This document shows positions 46,386 through 57,145 of a stretch of DNA of 64,000 nt, piece by piece. The notes under the pieces were generated by a model. It did no database searches and was not told where the DNA came from. It saw nothing but the letters and a program-made list of their open reading frames with translations. Source of the DNA: Leishmania mexicana MHOM/GT/2001/U1103 (taxonomy: Eukaryota; Euglenozoa; Kinetoplastea; Trypanosomatida; Trypanosomatidae). The stretch spans positions 1,794,942 through 1,858,941 of the forward strand of contig NC_018324.1 of assembly GCF_000234665.1 (NCBI RefSeq). Reading direction: 5' to 3'. Numbering within the stretch: the stretch's first letter is position 1; each line of letters starts with the position of its first letter. The translations under genes were made by a program, and so were the position numbers.

Positions 46386-47804
46386 ATGACGTCGAGCTGC
46401 TCTACCTACACCGGCGCGTCAGGCAGCGGTCATGAACGTGTCACGCGCATTCTCGTCGTTGGCGAGGCAAGCGTCGGCAAAACGCTGCTCATCCGGCGCC
46501 TGTGCAACCACGTTTTCGGCGACACTTCCATTACGAGCACCGATGAAGTGTCAGCCCCCGAAAGCCCACATCAATCACAGAATGCAGTGACCGATGACGA
46601 CCTCGGCCCCGAGTGGGGGCCGACGGTGGGGATCGCCGTGGATGCCCTGAAGCGCACCACTACGGTACTTGACGACACCGTCACCATCCCGAATCTAGCA
46701 ATGTCCGCACCGTACGATACAGCCTCTATGGCGGGGTACACGGCGCAGTCGTCCAGCTTGTACTCTGTCGAGAACGGCAACTACCCCAGCTCCTTTGCCT
46801 ACGGCACCTCATGCTTGAACAACGGCTGCAGAGGATCAAACAGTGGGCTCCAGTACCGGGGGCAGGGCTTCGTCGGCTCGAACGCCTCCTTCTCCCTGCC
46901 TTATCAGGTGACCAGCGCCTCGTGTCCGCGCCGACAAACCGTGTTGCAGACCGTCGAGTTTCATGAACTAGGTGGCACCCACGGCTATCGCGATGTCGCA
47001 CGGCTGCTTCTGCGCAACATCCATTATGATGGGGTCATGTTTGTGTACCATCGCCGCAGTCTTACCAGCACACTGTACCTAAAGGAGTGGTACCGCTGGG
47101 TACGCAGCGTCTTCTCCGCCTGCCCGGACGTAGGCTACCACTACGGGGCCGAGGCCAACAAGCCGGCGAGGTCCTCGAAAACGATGCCGCGGTTTATGTT
47201 AGTGGGCACTCAACTACCCGGTGACGAGCTTCCCGCTGCCGCGGCTGGACTAGCAAAGGCCCCTACGGAGACACTTCACATGGCCTCCGGCGCCATCTCT
47301 GACGAGACCCTGCTGGACGGCAACTTGGAGGTGAAGTTGCGCGCTCTGCAGTCCCCGCAAACACTGACGCAGCGCCGTGGCGTGTGGTGTGCACTGAGCA
47401 AGGTGTTCCGTAGGCTAGCGTGGCCGTACCACGTGTGCTGGTGTGCGTCGCACCCGTTTTTCCTCCTATCGAAGCAGTATCAGGAAGAGCTCGGACCGCG
47501 CGGCCGACTCGGGGCGTGTGGCTCATGCATCGTGGAGCGATTTGTGTGGCTGCTTTACCAGGCTGAGCAGGCACTACTGTACGTGATGGCGGTCATTTTG
47601 TTCGGCCCCTACCAGAAAGCTGTGGTTCTTGGTCACTCACGCTTGAAGCAGACTCTGGAGGAGATGCTCAAGGATGAGCTGTGTGTATCGCAGGCGCACG
47701 TGTGTCGCCTGGACAGCAACATCTCCCTGCAATCCTCCTTGGACGATGTGGTTGCATTCTTTGACATTCTCCTTCGCCGAGATGCATCGGACGATGGACA
47801 CTGA
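46386..47804 (+). CDS. Rab-like small GTPase, RABL3-like, with long insertion and C-terminal extension
   Basis: 472 residues from the first ATG. P-loop ILVVGEASVGKTLLIRRLC (G26 to T33), then the switch-I-type WGPTVGIAVD (about 77), an insertion of about 85 Ser/Tyr/Asn-rich residues, the G3-like FHELGGTHGYRDVARLLLRN (about 196; RABL3 has WDVGG), VMFVYHRRSLTSTLYLKEWYRWV, and a weak G4 FMLVGTQLPGDE. These features, especially 'DGVMFVYH..S..L..W', fit RABL3 better than true Rabs. The C-terminal 150 residues add helices and a hydrophobic stretch (LLYVMAVILFG, about 397-407) and end with LDDVVAFFDILLRR. There is no C-terminal prenylation Cys. GTP binding is likely; the G4 Asp is imperfect. A trafficking or cilium-related role is inferred from the family. 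Confidence 0.75.
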   Translation: MTSSCSTYTGASGSGHERVTRILVVGEASVGKTLLIRRLCNHVFGDTSITSTDEVSAPESPHQSQNAVTDDDLGPEWGPTVGIAVDALKRTTTVLDDTVTIPNLAMSAPYDTASMAGYTAQSSSLYSVENGNYPSSFAYGTSCLNNGCRGSNSGLQYRGQGFVGSNASFSLPYQVTSASCPRRQTVLQTVEFHELGGTHGYRDVARLLLRNIHYDGVMFVYHRRSLTSTLYLKEWYRWVRSVFSACPDVGYHYGAEANKPARSSKTMPRFMLVGTQLPGDELPAAAAGLAKAPTETLHMASGAISDETLLDGNLEVKLRALQSPQTLTQRRGVWCALSKVFRRLAWPYHVCWCASHPFFLLSKQYQEELGPRGRLGACGSCIVERFVWLLYQAEQALLYVMAVILFGPYQKAVVLGHSRLKQTLEEMLKDELCVSQAHVCRLDSNISLQSSLDDVVAFFDILLRRDASDDGH

Positions 47805-49506
47805 GACGCATGAAAATGATCAGTGTTTTTTTTTCTTGTGTGTGTATGCGTCCGCTGTGGACGGCATGAGGGGAGAGGTGCTACCCAACCTTGCTCTCAC
47901 TCGCCTCTCTCCTCACTCCTCTCTCATTCTGCATACTTGCTCTTGATTCGCTCTGTGTCGATTCTTGCCGCGTTTCTTTACTCCCTTCTTGGTCACTCTC
48001 ATGACCCCCACCCCCACCACTCGCTACTTGCTTCCCCCCTCCTCCTCCTCCCACCCCCCTCTCAGTTCCTCTTCTGCGGTGGTGGCACAGAGGGTCATGC
48101 GCGTCTGTGCGAGTGCGCGGTTGTGTGCGTCTCTCTGGGCGCATCATCTCACACGGAGTTTTCTTTTCCGTTCGTCATCTTTTTCTTTCTCTCCATCCGA
48201 ATCACCCAGACATAGGCACACGCTCCTTCTGCCGTTGTGCGCGTCTTTGCTTGTGCCCCAGAATGTCAGGTGGAGCGTGTGTGTCTTTGCTGGTGTGTGT
48301 CTGTCTGTGTGTGGGTGTGTGGGGGTGTCGGTGTACATCCGGGTGGGCAAGTCCTCGTCATAACCTCCGCGTCACTGTCTTCGTGCTCTTGCGCGCTTTA
48401 GTTTTTTTTTTGGTCTTGTCTTGCAGTCGTTTTGCGCCAAGTCGCTTTGTCTGCTCCTCCTCCTCCCTGGAGCCCAGACATCAAGCGAAGGGAATGGGAG
48501 GGGCTCGTGCGTGAGGAGGCGAGGAGAAGGACATCGTGCACCCGCTGCCACAGCGGCCAGTTTCTAGCATACAAACCAGAACTACATGAGGACAAACTTT
48601 TAAGAGTGACAAGTCGAGTCCGGTGATTTCGATCCATGATCCCTTTTTCAGAAATGGGAACAGACGCAACGTGTGCTGTCCCCTCCACTCCACTGCCCCT
48701 TGCTCACACACACACAGGAGAGTCTCCCCTTGGCGTCAAATCTGTTTTCTTTTTGCGTGTGTATGTCTGTGGCATGGCTGCTCTGACATGTAAACCGGTG
48801 CGCTGCTCGTTTATGGGAGAAAAAGGTGGCATGTGTGACACACACGCCCCAAATGTGGCGTCGAGGGAATGATGCGTGTCCTTCTCAGAACGGAGGTCAC
48901 GCAGCGTGCCATCAGAGGGAAAGAGGAACACGGCGTGACGTACGCCTGGGCCTCTTTCACTCCCTCCAAAATGATAGAAACACGCGCACATGTCTCACCA
49001 TGTGTCGTTTGCATGCATAATTCACGTTTTTTTTGTTCTTATCCTGCTTCTTTCTCTCTTTCTTCTCTGTTCATACCTGTCATCACGCCACTCACTCACA
49101 CACGCTATCGCCGGACACAACATACTTATTTGGTGTGTTCAGTGTGCCGCTCCGGTCTTCAAGCTGTTGCCCAGTACCTAATATTACGTTCCTACGCTGA
49201 GGTTTTGCGCGTGTGGGAGTGCAGACGTGGGCACCCCGCGGGAGCAATAAAGTGAGCCCCCTCGAAAGACCGCTTACATGTGGGTCTTTGTTGCGTGCGT
49301 CTACGGTGAGCCGCATCTTTTTTTTTTTCGATCGACTCGAGTGCGACTGCCGCGCAAGACGGCAGTCAACTTGGTGGGGCAACTAGGAGGCGACGAGCTC
49401 TTTACCTAAGTGGACTGTAAACGCTCTCTGACCATCCCTGCGCTTTCTCATCGCCGTATCTGTCTCCTGTTTCACTCCCTCATTTGATTTCATCTGTACA
49501 CACACA

Positions 49507-49524
49507 TATATATATATATATATA
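49507..49524. repeat. TA dinucleotide microsatellite
   Basis: Nine TA units following CACACA. Confidence 0.9.
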
Positions 49525-49834
49525 CATCTGTTGGACCTCTTTGTTTGATTGACGCTGTTGTTGCCGACGTGGGGGAGGAGGGGGGGTCCCACGTCGTAAG
49601 AGTCGCCGGAAAGAGAAGCGTACAAGCACACAGACATTAACACGCAAAGTGGCCTACATACCCCACCCCACCGCGTGTCTCTCTTATGAGGTGAGGTGCT
49701 TCTCTTTGATTTTCTTCTTTTTCTTTTCCTTGTTGATTTCCGTGCAAGTGTTTGTGTGTGTGTATGGGGAGAGAGGCGGCACTGAAACTGGCTGAGAGAT
49801 AGAAACTCACATTCCACACTGATTAGCATTTGTT

Positions 49835-49850
49835 TATATATATATATATA
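49835..49850. repeat. TA dinucleotide microsatellite, second tract
   Basis: Eight TA units, about 310 nt downstream of the first TA tract. The two are self-complementary and could pair in the transcript. Confidence 0.9.
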
Positions 49851-50354
49851 CTGCCTCCTCGCGTGCGTGCGCGTGTGTTTTCTGCGTGGGATCGACTCAA
49901 GTCACAGGTTTCACTTTTTAAGTGCAGTGTCACGGAGCGTCCCGCTCCTCACCCCTATTCCCTCCCGCCCGTCGCTTTTTGTTTTGCGTGTTTAAGTGTG
50001 CGCTTCTGCTTCACCGCCCATCGCACAACTCTTCTCGCCATTTTTCTTCTTCGAGCATTGCAGCATTTTGTCATATTCCGTTGGCCTGCGTGCTCTTTCC
50101 CGCCTCCTTCCCTCCTCCTCCCTCGTCGGCTAGCATTACGCAAAAAAAAAACGGGCCCTCTGTGTGTCTGTTTGCTCGCTTTCACTGGCCCTTTCTCCTT
50201 CCCTCAGCTCTCTGACCCTATTCGTCGCAGTTGCCCTCGTGGCACACAGCTCCACGTATTCTGCTTGAGAAGACACTCCCCTTTTCTCCGTCAAGAGAAC
50301 AGAATCAGCGTGCTCTTGTTTTTTGTTTCTTTTCCTCCTCCCTCCTCTCTGTGC

Positions 50355-50356
50355 AG
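50355..50356 (+). promoter_or_regulatory. Candidate spliced-leader acceptor AG for the LRR gene
   Basis: A strong pyrimidine tract (about 50315-50350, with TTTTCCTCCTCCCTCC) is followed by GTGCAG, leaving about 214 nt of leader before the ATG at 50571. Confidence 0.6.
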
Positions 50357-50570
50357 CTGTAATCGCCATACATACATACACACACACACAGATCCCGCCC
50401 TCCACCGTGGGCCCTTCAGCGCTCCTCTGTGCACCAATGAGACGAGCAGAAATCTGCACAACGAAGAAAAAGAATACGCACGTCGAAACAAAGCCCTTGA
50501 AGGGGTACGAGGACACACGACGATCATCGTAATCCCCGCAAGTGACGAACACGGAGAAGTGGCCGCCGCA

Positions 50571-53500
50571 ATGGACTCGGATCTGAGTAAAACCTTTGGG
50601 TCCGTGCGATCAGCGCACGCATACGATCAACGTGTCAGCAGCACCCGCCAGGCATCCTCCTCGTTCGTCAACATAAATCAGAAGCGCTCGTGGCGTCCCC
50701 CATCGTCGCTGTTCCAGCCCATTCTGGACTACATGAACTGCGCCCCATTTGCGCTGGCGGCCGCCAATCCGTTTCTGCGCCTCTTCGTCGAGCGCAACGT
50801 GGAGGGCGGCGGCTTTTCCATGCGCGACTATCAGGTCACTCCGACCCTGCTGGGGCAGAACAGATGTGGGTGCGACGTCGCCGGCGGGGCAGACGCACTC
50901 ACTCAAGAAGGCATCACCCCCATGGTGAATGGGGGTTTGTTTGGAGACTGTCACGCGCTCGGCTACCGCGCGGCCGCTGCATACAGCGGTGCCTGTCTGG
51001 GCACGAGCGGCTTGGTCGTGGAGGAGGACGGTGTTATGGAAGCCTGGTGCGGTAAGACATGTGATGACGAGAACTTCCGTGACGGCGGCACCGGCCCACG
51101 ATCCGGTGCGAGCGCGAGCGTGCCGCGTATAATTCCACTCTACATCAGTGGCGTCGACGCACCGCAAGGTCTGAGCCCGCTGTCGAATCACTGCTACCCG
51201 TCTGTCGGCGTGAACCGCGTTGCTCCGTCCACGGCGCAGGCCGCCAGCCTCTCACTTAAGTCGAGCTCTGCCGCTCCGGCTGGCATGCGGGACCGCATGT
51301 GTCTTTGGGAGTGCGGACAGAGCGCTGCGCTCGAGATTTCCCTCTGCGTGTGCATCACCTGCAAGTCTGACGCGGCCCTTCATAATCTCACCCTGGGCGC
51401 GTGGTGGCTTTCACGCTACTACGGCGTCTCGCTGCGACTTCACCACCTGCACCCGGCGCAACTGGCGGCCTTCAAAGCTGCGCAACGCGCCCTCTCCCCG
51501 AAAGAAATTCAGCTGGAGCACTGCGTCATCTCCGAGGACATGCTGCAGTGTATATCGACGTGCTCCGACCTCTTGTCCCTTACCATCATCTCCTGCTCGG
51601 CGTCGCAGCAGATGACGCTGCGGTGCATCGATTCCATTTTGCGCAAGGGAAACGAGCTGCGACCGGTTGGCTTCTCTGATGCACACAGTGCCCCGTTGGA
51701 CGGTGACGCGAGTGGAGGAAAAGGCACACACGCCATGCGCCAGGTTTTCGGCATGTCACGCAATACTAATGGGTGCCTTAAAAACGACACGCCAGCCGAA
51801 CCCGACCGTGAAGTGACGAACTGGTACCTCTCCGGTGTCCGCTCTCTTGGTTCGTTGAAGCAGCTGCGCTGCTTGCACATTCTTCACACCCCGCTGCACG
51901 AGACCTTTCTGCAGGCACTCAACACGTGCTCTTCTCTGGAGTGCATCATACTGCATCGCTGCCGCGGCGTCCGCTCTCTGGAACCGTTGCGGCGGCTGGA
52001 GCATCTCCAGTCGCTGAGCCTTCATGGCCTCTCCGTCACGGACACGGACCTCCTGTCGCTCGCCGGCTGCACGCATCTGCGGCAGCTGGTGCTGGACGAG
52101 TGCCGGCAGATCACAGACCTCAGCTTCCTTGCAAATCTTCGCGGCACGCTAGAGCGCCTCTTGATGCCGCGGACGCTGCTGTCCAATGTCAACATGCAGC
52201 ACATTGGGCTGTGCGACAAGCTTGTCGAGCTGCACCTGCAATCGCTTCGTCAGCTCACGGACATTGGCATGTTGAAGGACCTGACAGCACTTCGTGTGCT
52301 GAACCTGAGCGACAACCTCGTAACTGACGAGGGCTGTAGTGCGCTACACTGCTTGCCAAGCTTGCAGCGGCTGAACCTGGCATCCTGTCGCTGCATTACG
52401 TCTCTCGCCGCGGCTTTCACCGCGTCGGGGCGCTGGATGCATCGCCTTTTGTCGCTGGACTTGTCGCACACAAACATCACCGACGTTGGTGTGCAGTTTG
52501 TGCAAGAGTGCACTGATTTGCGATACCTGAACCTGTATGGTTGCCGTGAGCTGAGGCTGCTGCCTTGGCTGCAGAAAATGATCTCGCTTCGGTGGCTGAA
52601 CCTTGGTGGAACTCGCGTCACGAACGAGGAGACAAAGCACTACCTGCCGTGCGCGCGCAACCTGCGCTTCTTAAGCCTGAGCGGCTGCTCTAGTGTGCGC
52701 TTGCTATCCTTTGCCGTCAAGCTGCATCACCTGGAGTACTTAAACCTCGAGTCGACAAGTGTAGCGGACAGTGAGCTCTCGTGCCTGTGCCACTGTCGCA
52801 AGTTGCGCTACCTATCCCTGGAGTCTTGTGTCGACATCCGAGACGTGTCGCCGCTGTGCGCACTGCCGGCGCTCTTGGAACTCAACATTTCGCTGACGGC
52901 TGTAGGTGCCTCGGCTGGCGGTGCGCTGAGCACAACGTCTGGCGGCAGCGATGGCCGGAGCACTCCGCACGGGTCGTCCACAATTATTTCATCGACATCG
53001 AGCGCTCTGTCGGCAAGGTCCACGTCGCCACTGTCCTCGATTAGCTCTGCGTCACCTGTGTCACCGAACATCGGTGCTAACCGCTTCCCTGTCGTGCAGG
53101 TGCTGCACTTGAACGGCTGCAGTCGAATGACGCGACTCGAGGACCTGTCGAGGTGCTATCCGCAACTGCGCGTGCTTTACGCTGATCGCATCTCTGTAAT
53201 GCCACCACGTGGTGTTGGCATCGGCTTCACTAGGATGGATGAGCGCCGGCGCCTTGGCACGACGCCGCGACATCGGGGACTGCTGCAACACACGCGCAGC
53301 GTGAGCGTGAGCACTGACGAGCCGCATAGCGAGGGTCCACCAGGTGCCAACAAGTCGGCGGCGCACATTCATCAAGTTCAGCAGCAGTACCTGCCGCAAC
53401 CACCGGCTGTACCGCGACCTCGCACTCCGCACGCAGTGACCTCCTGCCACCATTCCTATCCCCGGGTGAGTTCGTGTGGAAACGAGCCGCGGGCAAAGAG

Positions 53501-54194
53501 CCGAGCAGTGTCCCTGCGCTTTCCAGGCGAGGCGGCTCGCGTACTGCGGCTAGTGCTCCGACGCAGCTCGGTAACCGACGTGATGCTGGAACAGCTGTGT
53601 GCCACGTTTGCCTGCGTCTCCTGTCTTGACCTGACAAGGTGCACGGAGGTGCACTACCTCTCAGGCTTGGAGAACCTGTATGCGCTGAGGGAGTTGACGC
53701 TGACACAGTCGTCCGTCGACAACGATGGTGTGCGTGTCGTTAGCGCTTGCGAGACACTCGAAGTGCTGCGCCTCACCGAGTGTCGCGGTGTTACGGACGT
53801 AAATTGTCTCGGCGGCCTGCGCAAGTTGCACGTGTTGTGTGTGGCGCGGACTCAGTTGACCAACCAAGGGCTCGAGGGCATTGGACACTGCCTCGCGCTG
53901 CAGTACTTAAATTGTGCCGAGTGTCGTTACTTGTCTGATGTCAACGCGCTCAGCTCTCTGAAGCACCTGATCGAGCTTCATCTCGAGCGCACCGACGTTG
54001 TCGACGCTGGAATTCGTGGAGTGATGCGATGCTCGGCGCTGCAGCGCGTCTACTTCACACGGTGCCAGCGGCTCACCACCATGGGCGATGTTAGAGCGCT
54101 CTGGCCACAGCTGGAGGTCCTTGACGTTTACGGCACATCGATCCCGACGCGCGTAGCTGGTCAAGGGCAGCAGTTTGCCTGCGCTGTCATGTAG
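50571..54194 (+). CDS. Large leucine-rich-repeat protein, cysteine-type LRRs
   Basis: 1207 residues from the first ATG. The N-terminal 270 residues have no repeats and are Gly/Ser/Ala-rich with a helical start (SLFQPILDYMNCAPFALAAA). From about 270 to 775 there are tandem LRRs of 22-26 residues in the cysteine-containing style of F-box/AMN1 proteins: LEHLQSLSLHGLSVTDTDLL, LRQLVLDECRQITDLSFL, LRYLNLYGCRELRLL and so on. A Ser/Thr-rich insertion (about 777-830) and a basic, Pro/His-rich one (about 885-990) split the solenoid, which resumes to the end (LEVLRLTECRGVTDVNCL, LQYLNCAECRYLSDVNAL). No F-box or RING is visible. Such proteins are widespread in kinetoplastids (ESAG8-type relatives carry a RING). 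It is a protein-interaction scaffold; the partner is unknown. Confidence 0.8.
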   Translation: MDSDLSKTFGSVRSAHAYDQRVSSTRQASSSFVNINQKRSWRPPSSLFQPILDYMNCAPFALAAANPFLRLFVERNVEGGGFSMRDYQVTPTLLGQNRCGCDVAGGADALTQEGITPMVNGGLFGDCHALGYRAAAAYSGACLGTSGLVVEEDGVMEAWCGKTCDDENFRDGGTGPRSGASASVPRIIPLYISGVDAPQGLSPLSNHCYPSVGVNRVAPSTAQAASLSLKSSSAAPAGMRDRMCLWECGQSAALEISLCVCITCKSDAALHNLTLGAWWLSRYYGVSLRLHHLHPAQLAAFKAAQRALSPKEIQLEHCVISEDMLQCISTCSDLLSLTIISCSASQQMTLRCIDSILRKGNELRPVGFSDAHSAPLDGDASGGKGTHAMRQVFGMSRNTNGCLKNDTPAEPDREVTNWYLSGVRSLGSLKQLRCLHILHTPLHETFLQALNTCSSLECIILHRCRGVRSLEPLRRLEHLQSLSLHGLSVTDTDLLSLAGCTHLRQLVLDECRQITDLSFLANLRGTLERLLMPRTLLSNVNMQHIGLCDKLVELHLQSLRQLTDIGMLKDLTALRVLNLSDNLVTDEGCSALHCLPSLQRLNLASCRCITSLAAAFTASGRWMHRLLSLDLSHTNITDVGVQFVQECTDLRYLNLYGCRELRLLPWLQKMISLRWLNLGGTRVTNEETKHYLPCARNLRFLSLSGCSSVRLLSFAVKLHHLEYLNLESTSVADSELSCLCHCRKLRYLSLESCVDIRDVSPLCALPALLELNISLTAVGASAGGALSTTSGGSDGRSTPHGSSTIISSTSSALSARSTSPLSSISSASPVSPNIGANRFPVVQVLHLNGCSRMTRLEDLSRCYPQLRVLYADRISVMPPRGVGIGFTRMDERRRLGTTPRHRGLLQHTRSVSVSTDEPHSEGPPGANKSAAHIHQVQQQYLPQPPAVPRPRTPHAVTSCHHSYPRVSSCGNEPRAKSRAVSLRFPGEAARVLRLVLRRSSVTDVMLEQLCATFACVSCLDLTRCTEVHYLSGLENLYALRELTLTQSSVDNDGVRVVSACETLEVLRLTECRGVTDVNCLGGLRKLHVLCVARTQLTNQGLEGIGHCLALQYLNCAECRYLSDVNALSSLKHLIELHLERTDVVDAGIRGVMRCSALQRVYFTRCQRLTTMGDVRALWPQLEVLDVYGTSIPTRVAGQGQQFACAVM

Positions 54195-54418
54195 CGCAGA
54201 CTGGAAGTGGCACTGTTTTCTGTTTTACTATTATCATTTTCGTCGCTCTCCGTATGTGCATATGTGTTAAAGTGTAGATGGCCCGTGGCGTTGACGTCTT
54301 TGTTGTTGCCGTCTACGATACATCTCTGCGTCCTGTACGGGGGGAGGGTGGATGGCGCCCGCCTTCCCTTTTTCGCCCACGTTTATTAACGGCCACGCTC
54401 CGTCCTCGACGGAATGTA

Positions 54419-54441
54419 TGTGTGTGTGTGTGTGTGTGTGT
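54419..54441. repeat. TG dinucleotide microsatellite
   Basis: About eleven TG units in the 3'UTR side of the LRR gene. Confidence 0.9.
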
Positions 54442-55503
54442 CATCGTCCGTGTGCCGAAGTTGCTCATGTGCCATTGTCTTGTTGGGCGTACTCTTTCGG
54501 GAGATGTGCTCCACCGGCACTGGGAGGGAGGCAGCGAGCAGAATACGAGCGAAGGAACAGAAGAGAGAAAAGGAGGGCACAGAAAAGGACCTCGCCCTTA
54601 TATACGTGTGCTTGCTGGGCTGCAGACAGTGACCTCTAGACACGCATTTTACCACGTGCCGCCACGCGGACAAGCACGCAATGCTTAGAACTCACCACCG
54701 CACTTAGGGCTCTGTAACAGTCGCACCTACGGACCTCTTGTGCTCAATGGTGGCACCGTTGAGGGTGTTCCCAAGGGCATCCGCTTTCTGATGATCATCT
54801 GCCGCTTGATCCAAATACAAACGTGTTCCGTTCACCATCCCCACAAACGCCTCACCCCATCTTTCCTTTTCCGCAAAGTTCTTTGTACCCACCCCCTACG
54901 TCACTAAGCATTGGCACCATCGCTGACATTATCCTTGTCCTCACGTTTCACTGCCCGTGCCTCATCACATGGGCTGTACCGCAACGGTTGTCATATTAAC
55001 CTCCCCCTCCTCCACCTCCTTTGCATCAACGAACCCCTTTCTCCCCCTCAACCTCACCCTCACCCCCTTAAAAAAAGGTGAGCTCGCCATTTCTGCACGC
55101 ATACACACACACACGTTTTCTACTCACCACGGCTGTTGTGTATTTTCTTGCTGTTGTTGTTCTCGTTGTGTTCTCCTTTGTTTGTGTGAGTTCTGTCCAT
55201 CATTTTACAGGCGCGTTGTCTCTGCCAGCGCACGCAGCAGAGAATACACGAAAGTCTGCGAAGGAACGCTGGAAAGGATAGAGGAGGAGGAAGAAAAAGA
55301 AAGAAACGAGAAGAAAAGCAACGAGAGACTTCTGGCGCGCTGCTCTACCGACGATACAGCCCTTGTGTCTTTGGTTTGTGGACGTGGGTGTAGGTGTGGG
55401 TTGGTGTTGTTTGTTTGGTGTTGTGGCACTCTTTCTGCCCCTTCCCCCTTCTTCCCTTTTTTTTTCACTCGCCGCTGTTACACATTTTCACGCACACATA
55501 CGT

Positions 55504-55525
55504 ACACACACACACACACACACAC
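55504..55525. repeat. AC dinucleotide microsatellite
   Basis: Eleven AC units. Confidence 0.9.
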
Positions 55526-56483
55526 GCAAGCCTTCTGATCGTGTGCGGACAGGGAGCCGTGCTTTGGCTTGTTCTCTGTGTCTTTTTATTTTCTGTACGT
55601 GTATGTTTGTTGTGTGTGTGTGTGTGTGTGACGCGCACTGCTTCTATGATTCAATTTTTTTTTGCTGCACCACACCGCTCTCTCTCTTCTCCCTCCCACT
55701 TCTCTACCACACAGAAGCGTGGATGAGTTGACACGATACCCAGGTGGCACCAAACTTTCTCCGTTTTCGTTTCTTCTTGTTCTCGTCATTTGCTTTTGCG
55801 GTTTCAGAGACGTGAGACCGCAATAGAAACCCCAGGCGTGGAGACATACTTTGCTCCGTTGTGGTTGACCACCGAGGAGCGGGCCACTGTTTTCTCTTCT
55901 CTCTGAGCCCTCCTTCAATCTTTCGTGTCTTGTGTGCCTTTTTTGTTTCTCTCTTGTGGTTTTCTCGTCTTCACCTTCTCTGTTATGTTGTTCTTGCGGG
56001 AACACACGGACATGCACAGTTCCGGGTAAAGGCTGCCTGTTGTTGTTTTTTGTTTGTCTGTCTGTGTGTGTGTGTTTGTGTGCGTCCTCCTCTTAGCCAC
56101 CGCCTCCGTTAGGTGATCCTGTTGCTTCCCCTTCTCCGTGAGTGCGCTCTGCTCCCTCTTCGCGAGTGAGTTTGTTTTTTTCCGCCTGCTCTTCAACTGC
56201 ACGCATTTACGTTGTCGCATGCGCACTTGAGTAGAGCGTTGGAGTTTTTTTTTTGCTCGCTGATTGGTCATTGTTGCTGTCGCTCGCTTTGTTGTCCGAA
56301 CTCCCGCTGACTGGGTACTCTCGCCCGCCTTCCCCTCTCTTCCCTGCCCTCGTCCTCTTCAGATCTCTCTCCTCTTTTGCCTCTGTGTGTTGCCCCTTCC
56401 CCCTTTTTTGGGGGGGTCTCCTTTTGCGTCTTTGATTCAGTGGACGTGTGTGTACGTGCCATCTCTCTGTCTGCCTGTCTGTC

Positions 56484-56504
56484 TGTGTGTGTGTGTGTGT
56501 GTGT
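56484..56504. repeat. TG dinucleotide microsatellite
   Basis: About ten TG units, preceded by CTGT-type repeats. Confidence 0.9.
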
Positions 56505-56801
56505 CGTTGGGTATTGTGGCGTTCACCGGACGCCCTTTTTCGTTTTTGTTTTCTTTGTTTCCTCTTCTTGGTGCAGCGGTGCTCTAGTGGTACCTCTGCC
56601 CTTCACCTCCCTTTTCACGCGTTCTCTGTCTCTGTATCTCTGTCTCTCTCTCTCTCTTGATCTATATACGTACTTGTTTGTTTTTTTAGAACTCACTCTT
56701 TGTCGCGTGGGTATTTTCTTCTCGTGTGTCTACTCTGTGGATCGCTCGCGCGTGGTGAGTTGTTGTGGGCGGGTCGAACGCTTTCTTCTTTTTTTTTGCT
56801 T

Positions 56802-56803
56802 AG
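56802..56803 (+). promoter_or_regulatory. Candidate spliced-leader acceptor AG for the coiled-coil (ATG11-like?) gene
   Basis: A T-rich tract (56781-56797) is followed by GCTTAG. This leaves about 342 nt of leader before the ATG at 57146. Confidence 0.5.
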
Positions 56804-57145
56804 CTCATCGTTTCCGGGCATTTTTCCCCACTAGGGTGCCTGCCCGTCAAGGTGCCCCCATCTCTCGGTGAGTTCCAGCGGGCCGTGTTTTCGAAACGCC
56901 TGCACAGACGGACATCTCTTGCGCCACTCGAACGAGCGCAACAACAAAAAGGTAATCCTTTTTTTTTCTGTTCTGACTGCCCACGTGTGATCCCGCAGCA
57001 CTAGGCCCGCTTGACATCAAGCACGTGTGCGCCGCCGACGTCAAGCCAGGCAGCACCAGAAAACAGGGAAAGTGTATTTCGAGCGGGCTTCGCTTTTTTT
57101 ACACTCTCGACACTCGCGGAGCACCGACACTCACGAGCGGCAGAG

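Larger units (their letters stand above)
47805..50570. other. 2.8-kb spacer, no gene seen
   Basis: Low-complexity CT, GT and CA stretches, two TA microsatellites (49507-49524 and 49835-49850), T runs (for example 49318-49328) and a good acceptor at 50355-50356. The frame of the LRR gene is stop-free from 49830 but has no ATG before 50571, and its content is translated pyrimidine tract. Other frames are low-complexity. Nothing resembles a known RNA gene. Confidence 0.7.
54195..57145. other. 2.95-kb spacer, no gene seen
   Basis: Consists of GT, CA and CT microsatellite-like DNA with TG at 54419-54441, AC at 55504-55525 and TG at 56484-56504, plus T runs. Candidate frames (up to about 190 codons) are Phe/Ser/Cys-rich translations of pyrimidine tracts. 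The next gene's frame is open from a TTG at 57011 but has no ATG before 57146. Confidence 0.7.
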
